Both the position numbers and the translations under genes were made by a program. Positions 30,250 through 43,317 of a stretch of DNA of 43,334 bases are shown piece after piece; position 1 is the stretch's first letter; every line of letters starts with the position of its first letter. Origin of the DNA: Chloroflexota bacterium (lineage in GTDB: Bacteria > Chloroflexota > Dormibacteria > Dormibacterales > Dormibacteraceae); contig VBGR01000065.1 in NCBI GenBank assembly GCA_005880695.1, forward strand, positions 1-43,334, given 5' to 3'. The notes under the pieces are model-generated. The model was not told where the DNA came from, searched no databases, and saw only the letters and a program-made list of their open reading frames with translations.

Positions 30250-31158
30250 GTGCCCACCCAGCGAGCTCGCCTGCAGGCCAACGGCCTCAACTTCTCGGCA
30301 CTCGTCGCCGGCCCTCGGGACGGCCCGGTCGCTTTGCTCCTGCATGGCTTCCCGGAAGGCAAGGAGTCGTGGGAGCCACAGCTGGAGGCGCTGGCCAAGG
30401 CCGGCTGGCGGGCCGTCGCGCCCGACCTCCGCGGCTATGGCGGCACCGACGTCCCGGAGGGCGTCGACGCCTACACGCTGAGGCACCTGGTCCAGGACGT
30501 GCAGGGCCTCGTCCACGCGCTGGGCGAGGACCGCGTCGACCTGGTCGGCCACGACTGGGGATCGCTGATCGGCTGGTCGTTCACGAGCAGGCACCCGAGC
30601 CTGGTCCGGACCTGGTCGGCGCTCTCCGTGCCGCACCCCACGGTCTTCGCGGCTGCCGCGGGCTACGACGGAACGGGACACGCCGACCCTGAGCAGCAGG
30701 AGGCGTCGGCTTATGTCGGTCTCTTCGTCAGGGCGGGCAAGGCCGAGGAGGTTCTGCTGGAAGATGAGGGCCGGCGCCTGCGCGCGATGTTCGCCTTGAC
30801 CCCCAACCCGACGGCCGTGAGCGGGGAGGAGGCGACGGCGTTCTTCAAGTCGATGAGCCGCCCGGGCCGGCTCACGGCCGCGCTCAACTACTACCGCGCC
30901 AACTGGAAGCCCGGCGCCTACGCCGCCTTCCCTCCCTGCCCCAACCCGATCCGGACACCGACGCTCATGGTCTGGGGAACCGACGACACCGCGGTGCGCC
31001 GGCGGGCGGTCGAGGCCACCGCCGACGAGGTCCAGGGGTACTACCGGCTCGAGGCATTGCCCGAGACCGGTCACTGGCTGACATACGAACGGCCGGACGT
31101 TGTCTCGCGGCTCCTCGTCGAACATGTGAGCCGGGCCGGCAGAATCCCCGCAGAATAG
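30250..31158 (+). CDS. Alpha/beta hydrolase, epoxide-hydrolase-like, 302 aa
   Basis: The oxyanion motif HGFPEGKESW, the APDLRGYGGTDVPEGVDAYTLRHLVQDV segment, and nucleophile elbow VGHDWGSLIGW with Asp as nucleophile are characteristic of epoxide hydrolases and haloalkane dehalogenases. The cap region and MVWGTDDTAVRRRAVEAT precede the catalytic His in LPETGHWLTYERPDVV. Length is typical. The substrate is unknown. The start is GTG 30250, 2 nt after the previous stop. Confidence 0.85.
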   Translation: MPTQRARLQANGLNFSALVAGPRDGPVALLLHGFPEGKESWEPQLEALAKAGWRAVAPDLRGYGGTDVPEGVDAYTLRHLVQDVQGLVHALGEDRVDLVGHDWGSLIGWSFTSRHPSLVRTWSALSVPHPTVFAAAAGYDGTGHADPEQQEASAYVGLFVRAGKAEEVLLEDEGRRLRAMFALTPNPTAVSGEEATAFFKSMSRPGRLTAALNYYRANWKPGAYAAFPPCPNPIRTPTLMVWGTDDTAVRRRAVEATADEVQGYYRLEALPETGHWLTYERPDVVSRLLVEHVSRAGRIPAE

Positions 31159-31165
31159 CGGCGTA

Positions 31166-31567
31166 ATGAGCCAGTCCCATCACCGGCCAGGAGCGATGAA
31201 GCGCGTGGGCAGCCGCCGGCGCACCGTCAGCGGGCTGGGCATCATCCTGGTGCTGATCGGCCTGCTGGTGCTGGCAGTCAACTTCTCCCTGCTGCCGCGG
31301 TTCGTCTACGAGCTCTGGCCACTCATCATCGTGGCCATCGGGGTGTTCGGGCTGGTCCGCCGACCGGGTTGGATCGATGAGATCGACGTTCTGGTACCGG
31401 GCGCCGGGGAGGCGGTCAGTCGCCCGCGGCGCCGCGGCAGCCTGGTGCTGATCAGCGCCGGCCTGGTCCTGCTCCTCTTCAGCCTCCACCTCGTGGATGA
31501 GCGCGTCATCGGGCCCGCCCTCCTCATCGGGCTGGGGGCGCTCCTGCTCTGGCGGCGCACGCGCTGA
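31166..31567 (+). CDS. LiaF/DUF5668-like membrane protein, 133 aa
   Basis: Four hydrophobic segments in two pairs: VSGLGIILVLIGLLVLAVNF with LLPRFVYELWPLIIVAIGVFGLVRR, and GSLVLISAGLVLLLFSLHLV with VIGPALLIGLGALLLWRRTR. The ELWPLIIVAIG pattern is typical of the LiaI/LiaF-type transmembrane domain. There is no soluble sensor domain. Function unknown. ATG 31166 is preceded by CAGAAT at 9 nt; ATG 31196 is an alternative start. Its stop overlaps a possible CTG start of the next gene. Confidence 0.62.
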   Translation: MSQSHHRPGAMKRVGSRRRTVSGLGIILVLIGLLVLAVNFSLLPRFVYELWPLIIVAIGVFGLVRRPGWIDEIDVLVPGAGEAVSRPRRRGSLVLISAGLVLLLFSLHLVDERVIGPALLIGLGALLLWRRTR

Positions 31568-31623
31568 CAGACACCGACTGGCTGACCCTCTTCGCAAGCA
31601 TCGGAGCCAGCGTTCGGACCGTC

Positions 31624-32373
31624 GTGGCGCCGGTCGCCGGCACGGAGGCGGGTCGAGCGGAGCTGGCGACAGGCGCCGGCGGCGACCGGACCGTTGAGGT
31701 CGACCGGCTGGCGGAATCGGTGGCGGTCGCGGCGCTGGAGAAGGTCGCGCAAGCAGGAGCCAGGTTCCGGCTCCTGTCCGAAGAGATCGGCGAACGCGAC
31801 TTCGGCGCCGAATCGCCGACCATCCTGTTGGACCCGATCGACGGGAGCCTCAACGCCAAGCAGGGGCTGCCCCTTTACGCGATCATGCTGAGTCTCGTCG
31901 ACGAGCCCCGAGTCGGCGGCGTCCGCGCCGGCTATGTGATGAACCTGGCCACCGGCGAAGCCTGGTCGGCGATCCGGGGTGGCGGCGCCTGGCGCGCCGG
32001 CCAGCGGCTGGACCCGCTGCCCCGGCGGCCTTCGCGCCGTTTCGAGGTCCTGGCGCTCGAAAGCTCACCCCGCTCGCTGGTCAAGGCCGAAGCGCTCGTC
32101 CAGCGATCGGCCAAGGTCCGGATCCTGGGCTCCATGGCTATCTCGATCGCCCAGGCTGCGGCCGGCAGCTTCGACGTCTTCTGCTCGCCGATCGACGCCC
32201 GCGTCTTCGACATGACGGCGAGCCTCCTGGTGCTCAAGGAATCCGGCGGGGTCGCCACCGACATGCAAGGGCGCTCGCTCGATCAGCTGGGCGTCGACCT
32301 CGAGACACGCAGCACGCTGCTCTGCTCGGCTGACGTGCACGCTCACGAGCAGGCGCTCGAGATCCTGCGCTGA
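31624..32373 (+). CDS. Inositol-monophosphatase-family protein (249 aa from GTG; probably 269 aa)
   Basis: Mg-dependent sugar/inositol phosphatase fold: GAGGDRTVEVDRLAE, metal-site FRLLSEEIGERDFG, LLDPIDGSLNAKQGLPLYAIMLSLVD (family DPxDGT with Ser for Thr) and SPIDARVFDMTASLLVLKESGG (C-terminal metal Asp). Substrates in the family include inositol 1-phosphate and fructose 1,6-bisphosphate. Family-like sequence (DTDWLTLFASIGASVRTVV) continues upstream to 31564, where CTG overlaps the preceding TGA as CTGA. The coordinate given is the first standard start codon, GTG 31624. It lies just before the glucan operon. Confidence 0.78.
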   Translation: MAPVAGTEAGRAELATGAGGDRTVEVDRLAESVAVAALEKVAQAGARFRLLSEEIGERDFGAESPTILLDPIDGSLNAKQGLPLYAIMLSLVDEPRVGGVRAGYVMNLATGEAWSAIRGGGAWRAGQRLDPLPRRPSRRFEVLALESSPRSLVKAEALVQRSAKVRILGSMAISIAQAAAGSFDVFCSPIDARVFDMTASLLVLKESGGVATDMQGRSLDQLGVDLETRSTLLCSADVHAHEQALEILR

Positions 32374-32402
32374 TCGCTCGCCGCCCCGCTTCAGCACCCT
32401 GA

Positions 32403-32408
32403 TAGCGT
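32403..32408 (+). promoter_or_regulatory. -10-like box TAGCGT of the glucan operon
   Basis: TAGCGT lies 7 nt before ATG 32416 of glgE, the same spacing as at other probable leaderless starts. The match is weak, and read-through from the gene 42 nt upstream is possible. Confidence 0.35.
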
Positions 32409-32415
32409 TTTCGAG

Positions 32416-34415
32416 ATGCGGTCAGCGCCCCCGGCCCAGGTGGAGCTGAAGCTACCGGGCGCGGAGGTGGAGCAGCTCCGGGCGCGCGTCGTGATTGAAG
32501 GAGTGGCTCCAGAGGTCGAGGGCGGCCGTTTTCCCGGGAAGGGATCGCTGGGGGAGAGCGTCCGGGTCGAGGCCGACGTCTTCGCCGACGGCCACGAGGA
32601 GCTCCGGGCTTCGCTCCACTGGCGCCGGGCAGGTGAGCTCGATTGGACCGAGGTCGCGATGCGCTCGCTGCCCAACGACCGCTGGCGGGCCGGCTTCAAG
32701 CCCGAGCAGCTGGGCTGCTATGAGTTCACCGTCGAGGGTTGGGTCGATCCTTTCGCGACCTGGGCTCGGGACCTCGCCAAACGTGTCGACGCTGGCCAGG
32801 ACGTGTCCCAGGACCTCCTGATCGGGGCCGACCTGGTGGACGCGGCGGCAGCCAGGGCCGGCGGAGTCGACCAGAAGGACTTGAAGGCAGCCGCTCGCTC
32901 GCTGCGGGCGGGTCCGCGGAGCCGGAAGGCGGCCATTGCAAAAGCGCTCGGGCCTGCGCTCGCCACGCTCATGACGCGCCACGGCGAGCGCGTGGGCGGG
33001 GCGCGTTACAGCCGGGTGTTGCGGGTGCTCATCGACCCGGCGCGGGCCAGGCACGGCGCCTGGTACGAGATGTTTCCGCGTTCGACTCGGGCGGATGGGA
33101 AGCACGGCACGTTCAAGGACGTGGAGGCGCGACTCCCCTACGTCGCGGGGATGGGCTTCGACGTCCTTTACCTGCCGCCCATCCACCCGATTGGCAGGAC
33201 CTATCGCAAAGGTCGCGACAACAGCCTCGAGGCTGCGCCAGACGACCCCGGGAGCCCGTGGGCGATCGGTTCTGCCGAGGGCGGCCACAAGGCCATCCAT
33301 CCACAGCTGGGCACGCTGGCCGACTTCCGCCACCTGCTGGCCACCGCTCGGGACCGCTTTGGGATGGACGTGGCCATCGACATCGCCTTCCAGACCTCGC
33401 CCGACCATCCCTATGTGAAGGAGCACCCCGAGTGGTTTCGAAAGCGGCCGGATGGGTCGATCCAGTACGCCGAGAATCCGCCCAAGAAGTACCAGGACAT
33501 CTACCCGTTCGACTTCGGCACCGAGGCTTGGCCCGCGCTCTGGGCCGAGCTCTGCGACGTGGTGGTCTACTGGGCCCGGCAGGGCGTGCGCATCTTTCGC
33601 GTCGACAACCCGCACACCAAGCCCTTCGGCTTCTGGGAGTGGCTCATCAGCGAGGTCAAGCGCGAGTTTCCAGACGCGATCTTCCTGGCTGAAGCTTTCA
33701 CGCGCCCGAAGATCATGTACCGCCTCGCCAAGGTGGGTTTCTCGCAGTCCTATACGTACTTCACGTGGCGGACGGGCAAGCGCGAGCTGATGGAGTACTT
33801 CACCGAGCTGACGACCTCGCCGGTACGCGACTTCTTCCGGCCCAACCTCTGGCCCAACACGCCTGACATCCTGACCGAGCAGATGCAGCGTGGCGGCCGG
33901 CCCATGTTCATGTCGCGGCTGGTCCTGGCGGCAACGCTCGGCGCCAACTACGGCATTTACGGGCCCGCCTACGAGCTGCTTGTGAACCAGGCCACGCCGG
34001 GCCGCGAGGAGTACGGCGCGAACGAGAAATACGAGATCAAGCGCTGGGACCTGGAGCGGCCCGGCACGCTGCGGGATTTCATCGCGCATGTGAACCGGAT
34101 CCGGATCGAGAACCCTGCGCTCCAGTCGGACCGCGGCCTCCTCTTCCATCCCACCGACAACGAACAGCTCCTCTGCTACTCCAAGAGCACCGAGGATGGC
34201 GCCAACCTGGTGCTGGTCGTGGTCAACCTGGACCCGATCTGGACGCAATCCGGCTTCGTCGACCTCCGGCTTGACGAGCTAGAGATGGAGTCGTCCCAGC
34301 CTTTCGCGGTCGACGATCTGGTCAGCGGGTCCCGGTACAGCTGGCAAGGCTCGCGCAACTACGTCGAGCTCAACCCGCACGTCATGCCAGCGCACATCTT
34401 CAAGGTGGTCCGCTG

Positions 34416-34416
<1 letters not shown>
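32416..34416 (+). CDS. glgE: Alpha-1,4-glucan:maltose-1-phosphate maltosyltransferase GlgE, 666 aa
   Basis: GH13_3 enzyme that extends alpha-1,4-glucan with maltosyl units from maltose 1-phosphate. Order: N-terminal beta domain (ARVVIEGVAPEVEGGRFPGKGSLGESVRVEADVFADGHE), helical insert, then the catalytic barrel with WYEMFPRS, LYLPPIHPIGRTYRKG, IALDIAFQ-like DVAIDIAFQTSPDHPY, nucleophile D397 in FRVDNPHTKPF and acid/base E426 in FLAEAFTRP, ending in a beta C-domain. The family usually has about 660-700 aa. First gene of the operon; its TGA overlaps the next ATG by one base. Confidence 0.94.
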
Positions 34417-37658
<3,242 letters not shown>

Positions 37659-39566
37659 ATGGCGCAGTCGACGCAGGTGAGCCTGCTCACGTCAGATGAC
37701 CTCTACCTCTTCAACGAAGGCACCAACTACAGGCTGGCCAACAAGTTCGGTTCCCATGTGGTCGAGGTGGGCGGTCGTAAGGGAACCTACTTCGCGGTCT
37801 GGGCGCCGAACGCCCAGCACGTCAGCGTCATCGGCGACTTCAACAAGTGGGACGAGCGCGCCAACCCCCTCCAGGTAAAGGGCAACTCCGGCGTGTGGGA
37901 AGGCTTCCTCGAAGGGATCAGCCAGGGCGCCATCTACAAGTACCGCGTCATCGGCCGGGGCGGCCGGTTCCAGGTCGACAAGGCCGACCCCTTCGCCTTT
38001 CACTGCGAGACTCCGCCCAAGACCGGCTCGATCGTCTGGAAGCTGGACTACGACTGGGCCGACGGCGACTGGATGCGCGAGCGCAGCCGCAACAACAGCG
38101 GCGGAGCGCCCTGGTCGATCTACGAGGTTCACGCCGGCTCCTGGGCCAAGAACGGCCACGTGCCCGACTACCGGGAGCTGGCCGAACGGCTGGGCGATTA
38201 CGTCAAGAAGACCGGCTACACGCATGTCGAGTTCATGCCTGTCATGGAGCACCCGTTCTACGGCTCCTGGGGCTACCAGACCACCGGCTACTTCGCGCCC
38301 ACCAGCCGCCAGGGCACTCCGCAGGACTTCAAGTACCTGGTCGACCATCTCCACCAGCTGGGCATCGGCGTCGTCCTCGATTGGGTGCCCTCGCACTTTC
38401 CCTCTGACGAGCACGGCCTCGTCAACTTCGACGGCACCCACCTTTATGAGCACGCCGACCCGCGGCTGGGTTTCCACCCCGACTGGAAGTCGATGATCTT
38501 CAACTACGGGCGCCACGAGGTCCGCAGCTTCCTCTGCTCGAGCGCGATGTTCTGGCTCGACGAGTACCACGCCGACGGCTTGCGCGTCGATGCGGTCGCG
38601 TCGATGCTCTACCTCGACTACTCGCGCCAACCAGGCGAGTGGGTCCCGAACGCCTACGGCGGGCGCGAGAACCTGGAGGCGATCGCGTTTTTGCGCCAGC
38701 TCAACGAAGAGCTCTACAAAGAGCACCCCGACATCCAGACGATGGCCGAGGAGTCGACGGCCTGGCCGATGGTGTCCCGCCCGACCTACGTGGGCGGGCT
38801 CGGCTTCGGCATGAAGTGGGACATGGGCTGGATGCACGACACCCTGGAGTACATGCAGCGAGAGCCGGTCCACCGCAAGTTCCACCACAACAAGCTGACC
38901 TTCCGCGGCATGTACGCCTTCACCGAGAACTTCGTGCTGCCGCTCTCGCACGACGAGGTGGTGCACGGCAAGGGCTCGCTGATCGGCAAGATGCCTGGCG
39001 ACACCTGGCAGAAGTTCGCCAACCTGCGGCTGCTCTTCGCTTACATGTTCGCCAGCCCCGGCAAGAAGCTGATGTTCATGGGCGACGAGTTCGGACAGTG
39101 GGGCGAGTGGGGACACGACTGGCCGCTGGACTGGTCATTGCTGAACTGGCCGATGCATGAAGGGCTGCGGCGCTGGGTGGGCGATCTCAACGCCCTCTAT
39201 CGCGGGGACTCGGCGCTGCACGCGACCGACTTCGATCCAAACGGTTTCGGCTGGATCGATGCCGACGACTCGCAGCAATCGGTGATCAGCTTCCTCCGGC
39301 GCGATCCGTCGGCGCCCGAGCGACCGCTCATCGCCGCCTTCAACTTCACGCCCGTGCCCAGGCACGGCTATCGTCTCGGCGTGCCTCTTGGCGGTTTCTG
39401 GACGGAGCTCTTGAACGGCGACGCGCCCGACTACGGCGGGAGCGGCCAGGGCAATCTCGGCGGGGTGCAGGCGCAAGACGCTTCCTGGCACGGCCAGCCG
39501 CACCTCATCGACATCACTCTGCCCCCGCTCGCCGGGGTCTTCTTCAAACCGGCGTCGGCGGTTTGA
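37659..39566 (+). CDS. glgB: 1,4-alpha-glucan branching enzyme GlgB, 635 aa
   Basis: GH13_9 enzyme that introduces alpha-1,6 branches. The N-terminal CBM48 module is [35 protein letters not shown]. The catalytic barrel has [38 protein letters not shown], nucleophile D311 in [17 protein letters not shown], acid/base E365 in MAEESTAWP, and transition-state D432 in [31 protein letters not shown] is conserved in GlgB. The short N terminus (one CBM48) gives a length typical of the shorter subgroup. It directly abuts the treS-mak stop codon. Confidence 0.95.
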   Translation: MAQSTQVSLLTSDDLYLFNEGTNYRLANKFGSHVVEVGGRKGTYFAVWAPNAQHVSVIGDFNKWDERANPLQVKGNSGVWEGFLEGISQGAIYKYRVIGRGGRFQVDKADPFAFHCETPPKTGSIVWKLDYDWADGDWMRERSRNNSGGAPWSIYEVHAGSWAKNGHVPDYRELAERLGDYVKKTGYTHVEFMPVMEHPFYGSWGYQTTGYFAPTSRQGTPQDFKYLVDHLHQLGIGVVLDWVPSHFPSDEHGLVNFDGTHLYEHADPRLGFHPDWKSMIFNYGRHEVRSFLCSSAMFWLDEYHADGLRVDAVASMLYLDYSRQPGEWVPNAYGGRENLEAIAFLRQLNEELYKEHPDIQTMAEESTAWPMVSRPTYVGGLGFGMKWDMGWMHDTLEYMQREPVHRKFHHNKLTFRGMYAFTENFVLPLSHDEVVHGKGSLIGKMPGDTWQKFANLRLLFAYMFASPGKKLMFMGDEFGQWGEWGHDWPLDWSLLNWPMHEGLRRWVGDLNALYRGDSALHATDFDPNGFGWIDADDSQQSVISFLRRDPSAPERPLIAAFNFTPVPRHGYRLGVPLGGFWTELLNGDAPDYGGSGQGNLGGVQAQDASWHGQPHLIDITLPPLAGVFFKPASAV

Positions 39567-39600
39567 CGGCCGCAATCAGGTAGAACTTTCGGTTGGAGCG

Positions 39601-42600
39601 ATGAAGCCACTTCACCTTGCGTTCGTCTGGCACATGCACCAGCCCTACTACAAGGACGACCTCACGTCGACCTATCTGCTGCCCTGGGTGCGGCTGCACT
39701 GCGCGAAGGACTACCACAAGATGGCGGCCCTCCTGGACGGCTACCCACGGGTTCGCCAGACGTTCAACCTGGTGCCGGCGCTGCTGGCGCAGATCGACGA
39801 GTACGCGCGCGGGGAGGCGCACGACCTCTTCTTGAACCTCTGCCGCCGGCCCGCCGGCGAGCTCACGGCGGAGGAGCGCGGCTTTCTGATCCGCTGGGTG
39901 CGCGAGTCGCCTCAGGCGCTCCGGGTGCAGCAGTCGCCTCGGTACCTGGAGCTGGCCTCCAAGGACGCCGCGGCCGACGCCTACACGATCGAGGAGATCC
40001 GCGACCTCCAGGTCTGGACCAACCTGGCCTGGTGCGACCCCGCCTGGATGGATTCCGACCCCCGCCTGTCTGAGCTGAAAGCCAAGGACCGCCTCTTCTC
40101 GGAGGCTGACAAGGACGCCCTCTTCGCGGCCCAGCTGGAGCGGGTCCAGAGCGTCATCCCGAAGTACCGCGAGCTCGCTGAAAGCGGCCAGGCCGAGCTC
40201 ATAACGTCCCCCTACTACCATCCGATCCTGCCGCTCATCTGCCATCTGGACTCGGCGCGCACGGCCTCGCCTGGCATCCAGCTACCCGACCGCCGGTTCT
40301 CGCACAAGGAGGACGCGGACCAGCAGATCGCCCTCGGCCTGGCCACGTTCGAGCGCCTCCTCGGCCGGCGCCCGACCGGCATGTGGCCTTCTGAGATGGC
40401 GGTCAGCGAGAGCGTGGCCGGCCTCACCGCCCAGGCTGGTCTCCAGTGGTTCATCTCCGACGAGGACGTGCTCGCCCGCTCGCTGGAGACCGACCTCGGC
40501 CGCGACGCCGCCGGCCGGGTCTTCGCGCCTGAGCTCCTCTACCAGCCGTACCGAATGGAGCGTGAAGGCAAAGAGGTCGCCGTGGTCTTCCGCGACAAGA
40601 TCCTGTCCAACCTGATCGGGTTCGACTACTACCGGATGTCCGCGCTTGACGCGGCGCGCGACCTCATGCGCCGGCTGCGCGACATCCACGAGCAGCAGCG
40701 CGACGAGGACTTCCTGGTCGTCGTGGCGCTCGACGGCGAGAATGCGTGGGAGTTCTACCCACGCGACGGCCACGACTTCCTGAACGCCCTCTATACCGAG
40801 CTGGACGCCGCCGAAGACATCGTCTGCACCACCGTCAGCGACTTCCTGGACGCCCACCCAGCCAGGCGTCAGCTACAGCGGCTTCACAGCGGCAGCTGGA
40901 TCAACGCCAGCTTCGACACCTGGATCGGCGACCCAGAGCAGACCGTTGCCTGGGACCTGCTGGCGGAGACCCGCGACTGGCTGGAGGACTACGCGCACCA
41001 CCATCCGAACCAGTACGAGCAGCTGGCCGGCGCCTGGCGGGAGATCCTGATCACCGAGGGCAGCGACTGGTTCTGGTGGTTCTCCCGACGCCACGACTCG
41101 GGCATGGACGCGATCTGGGACAACCAGTTCCGCCTCCACCTCCGCAACGTGTACAAGATCGTCGACGCCAAACCGCCCAGCCGGCTCTTCCGCGCCATCG
41201 TCGACCGCCAGGGAGCCTCCCCCCAACGCTTCCCGTCGGCCCTGATCTCACCAATCGGGGAGGAGGACCCGGCCTGGCAGCGCGCCGGGGTCTACGAGAT
41301 GACCAGCGGGTTCGGCGCCCTGCACCGGCCCAGCGGGCTCGTCGAGCGGCTCTTCTACGGGAGCGACGAGGAGACCCTCCACGTCCGGGTCGACGTCTCC
41401 CGGCCCCACTACGAGCTCTTCGACGCCGGCGTCGCGCTCTGGCTCTACCTCTCTGGCCCGCCCCTGAGCGACCTGGAGGCGAAGGAGCCGACCGCGGCAC
41501 TGCCCATGCCGGTTGTCTCGTCGGCCGACCTCGGTTTCGAGCCCGGCTACGCGGTGTCGATCCGCTTCGACCCCGAATCGGCCTGGCTCTCGGCGCACCG
41601 GCTGGCTCGCGGGCGCCGCGTCGGAACGCCGCTCTTCGAGATGGAGATCGGCCCGGTGCGCAACGGCGCAATCGCCTTCTCGATCCCCTTCAACGTGCTC
41701 GGCAAGAGTGGGGGAGAGCCGCTCGAGCTGGCCCTGGGCGTGATCCGGGACGAGCAGGAGGTGGAACGGGTGCCGCCTACGGGTTCGATAGGACTCCAGG
41801 TGCCGGGCTCCGGCGACAGGGTGGAGGAGATCGGAGCGCCGCTCAAGGTCTTGCTGGTGTCGGCTGAGGTTCTGCCATTCGCCAAGACCGGCGGGCTCGC
41901 CGACGTCGCCGCGTCCCTTCCTAAGGAGGTCCGCCGCCTCGGACACGACGTGCGCATCGTGATGCCTCGGTACCGGGCGGTCGACCCCGGCCTGCTCCAC
42001 CTGACGACCGTGCTCACTGGCCTGGAGGTGCCGCTCGGAGCCCAGACCGTGACCTGCTCGATCCTGGAGGGCCGGCTCGGCGAGGTGCCGATCTACTTCG
42101 TGGACTGCCCGCAGCTTTACGACCGCGACGGCATCTACGGCTTCGGCGACGACGACGCCCGGTTCATCTACCTCTGCCGGGCCGTGCTCACGATGCTGAA
42201 GCCGCTCGATTTCATCCCGGACGTGATCCACGTACACGACTGGCACACGGCCTTGATCCCGAACCTCCTCGACGTGCTCTACGCGGACGACCCGGACCTG
42301 GCCCGGATCTCGACGGTCCTCACGATCCACAACCTCGCCTTCCAGGGCGTCTTCGGTTTTGGGTCGCTGCACCTGGCCGGCCTCGACCCCTGGGGCCTGA
42401 TCAAAGTCGGAGAGCCGCACCTGGACGACGTGGTCAACTTCCTGGGCCGCGGCATCCACTTCGCCGACGCTGTGAATACGGTCAGCGAGCGCTACGCGCA
42501 AGAGATCCAGACCCCCGAGTTCGGAGAGGGAATGGACGCGCTGCTCAAGCGCAACGCGCACAAGCTGCACGGCATTGTCAACGGGATCGACACCGAGCTC

Positions 42601-43317
42601 TTCGACCCTGAGCACGACCCGGCGATCCCGCACCACTACACCGCGGCCGATCCGGCGCCGAAGGCGCTCAACAAGGCGGCGCTGCGGTCGGTCTTGGGAT
42701 TGCGCGACGAGGCGGCTCCGCTCGTCGCGCTGATCTCTCGCCTCTACGACCAGAAGGGGATCGACCTGATCGAGCAGGTGATGCCGGCGCTTATCCATCA
42801 CGGCATCCAGCTGGCAGTGCTCGGCACCGGCGAGCGCCGGTACGAGGACATGTTCCGCTACCACGCCGCGCAGAATCCGGGCCAGGTCTCGGCCTCGGTC
42901 GGTTTCGACCACCACCTGGCCCAGCTCCTCTACGCCGGGTCGGACATGGTGCTGATGGCCTCTCGCTTCGAGCCCTGCGGCCTCGGTCAGCTGATCGGCC
43001 TCCGCTACGGCTCCATCCCGGTGGTGCGGGCGACGGGCGGGCTGGTCGACACGGTCCAGGACTTCGATCCAGCCACGGGCCAGGGGACCGGCTTCATGTT
43101 CGAGGAGTACGACCCCTGGGCACTTTTCGGCGCGCTGGTCCGGGCGTCCGAGACGTACCGCCACCGCGACATCTGGGACCGCCTGGTGCGGCGGGCGATG
43201 TCCGAGGACGTCTCCTGGGCCCAGTCGGCCCGTCGCTACGTGGAGCTCTACCGGGCGGCCATGGTGAGCCAGCGGGACCGCAAGGGCGTCCTTCCCTCAG
43301 CCCACCTGGTCGGCTAA
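39601..43317 (+). CDS. GH57 glycoside hydrolase - GT5 glycogen synthase fusion, 1238 aa
   Basis: Residues ~1-560 are a GH57 barrel: LAFVWHMHQPYYKDD, YHPILPLICHLDSAR, nucleophile E265 in MWPSEMAVSES and acid D378 in VVALDGENAWEFYPRDGHDFL. Residues ~590-740 form a beta domain (LHVRVDVSRPHYELFDAGVALWLYL). Residues ~745-1225 are a GlgA-type glucosyltransferase: KVLLVSAEVLPFAKTGGLADVAASLP, VIHVHDWHTALIP, TIHNLAFQGVFG, ISRLYDQKGIDL and SRFEPCGLGQLIGLRYG. All key residues are present in both halves. The GT5 half should add ADP-glucose-derived units to glucan; the GH57 half may be an amylase, debranching or 4-alpha-glucanotransferase activity. ATG 39601 is preceded by TTGGAG. Last gene of the operon. 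Confidence 0.9.
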   Translation: MKPLHLAFVWHMHQPYYKDDLTSTYLLPWVRLHCAKDYHKMAALLDGYPRVRQTFNLVPALLAQIDEYARGEAHDLFLNLCRRPAGELTAEERGFLIRWVRESPQALRVQQSPRYLELASKDAAADAYTIEEIRDLQVWTNLAWCDPAWMDSDPRLSELKAKDRLFSEADKDALFAAQLERVQSVIPKYRELAESGQAELITSPYYHPILPLICHLDSARTASPGIQLPDRRFSHKEDADQQIALGLATFERLLGRRPTGMWPSEMAVSESVAGLTAQAGLQWFISDEDVLARSLETDLGRDAAGRVFAPELLYQPYRMEREGKEVAVVFRDKILSNLIGFDYYRMSALDAARDLMRRLRDIHEQQRDEDFLVVVALDGENAWEFYPRDGHDFLNALYTELDAAEDIVCTTVSDFLDAHPARRQLQRLHSGSWINASFDTWIGDPEQTVAWDLLAETRDWLEDYAHHHPNQYEQLAGAWREILITEGSDWFWWFSRRHDSGMDAIWDNQFRLHLRNVYKIVDAKPPSRLFRAIVDRQGASPQRFPSALISPIGEEDPAWQRAGVYEMTSGFGALHRPSGLVERLFYGSDEETLHVRVDVSRPHYELFDAGVALWLYLSGPPLSDLEAKEPTAALPMPVVSSADLGFEPGYAVSIRFDPESAWLSAHRLARGRRVGTPLFEMEIGPVRNGAIAFSIPFNVLGKSGGEPLELALGVIRDEQEVERVPPTGSIGLQVPGSGDRVEEIGAPLKVLLVSAEVLPFAKTGGLADVAASLPKEVRRLGHDVRIVMPRYRAVDPGLLHLTTVLTGLEVPLGAQTVTCSILEGRLGEVPIYFVDCPQLYDRDGIYGFGDDDARFIYLCRAVLTMLKPLDFIPDVIHVHDWHTALIPNLLDVLYADDPDLARISTVLTIHNLAFQGVFGFGSLHLAGLDPWGLIKVGEPHLDDVVNFLGRGIHFADAVNTVSERYAQEIQTPEFGEGMDALLKRNAHKLHGIVNGIDTELFDPEHDPAIPHHYTAADPAPKALNKAALRSVLGLRDEAAPLVALISRLYDQKGIDLIEQVMPALIHHGIQLAVLGTGERRYEDMFRYHAAQNPGQVSASVGFDHHLAQLLYAGSDMVLMASRFEPCGLGQLIGLRYGSIPVVRATGGLVDTVQDFDPATGQGTGFMFEEYDPWALFGALVRASETYRHRDIWDRLVRRAMSEDVSWAQSARRYVELYRAAMVSQRDRKGVLPSAHLVG

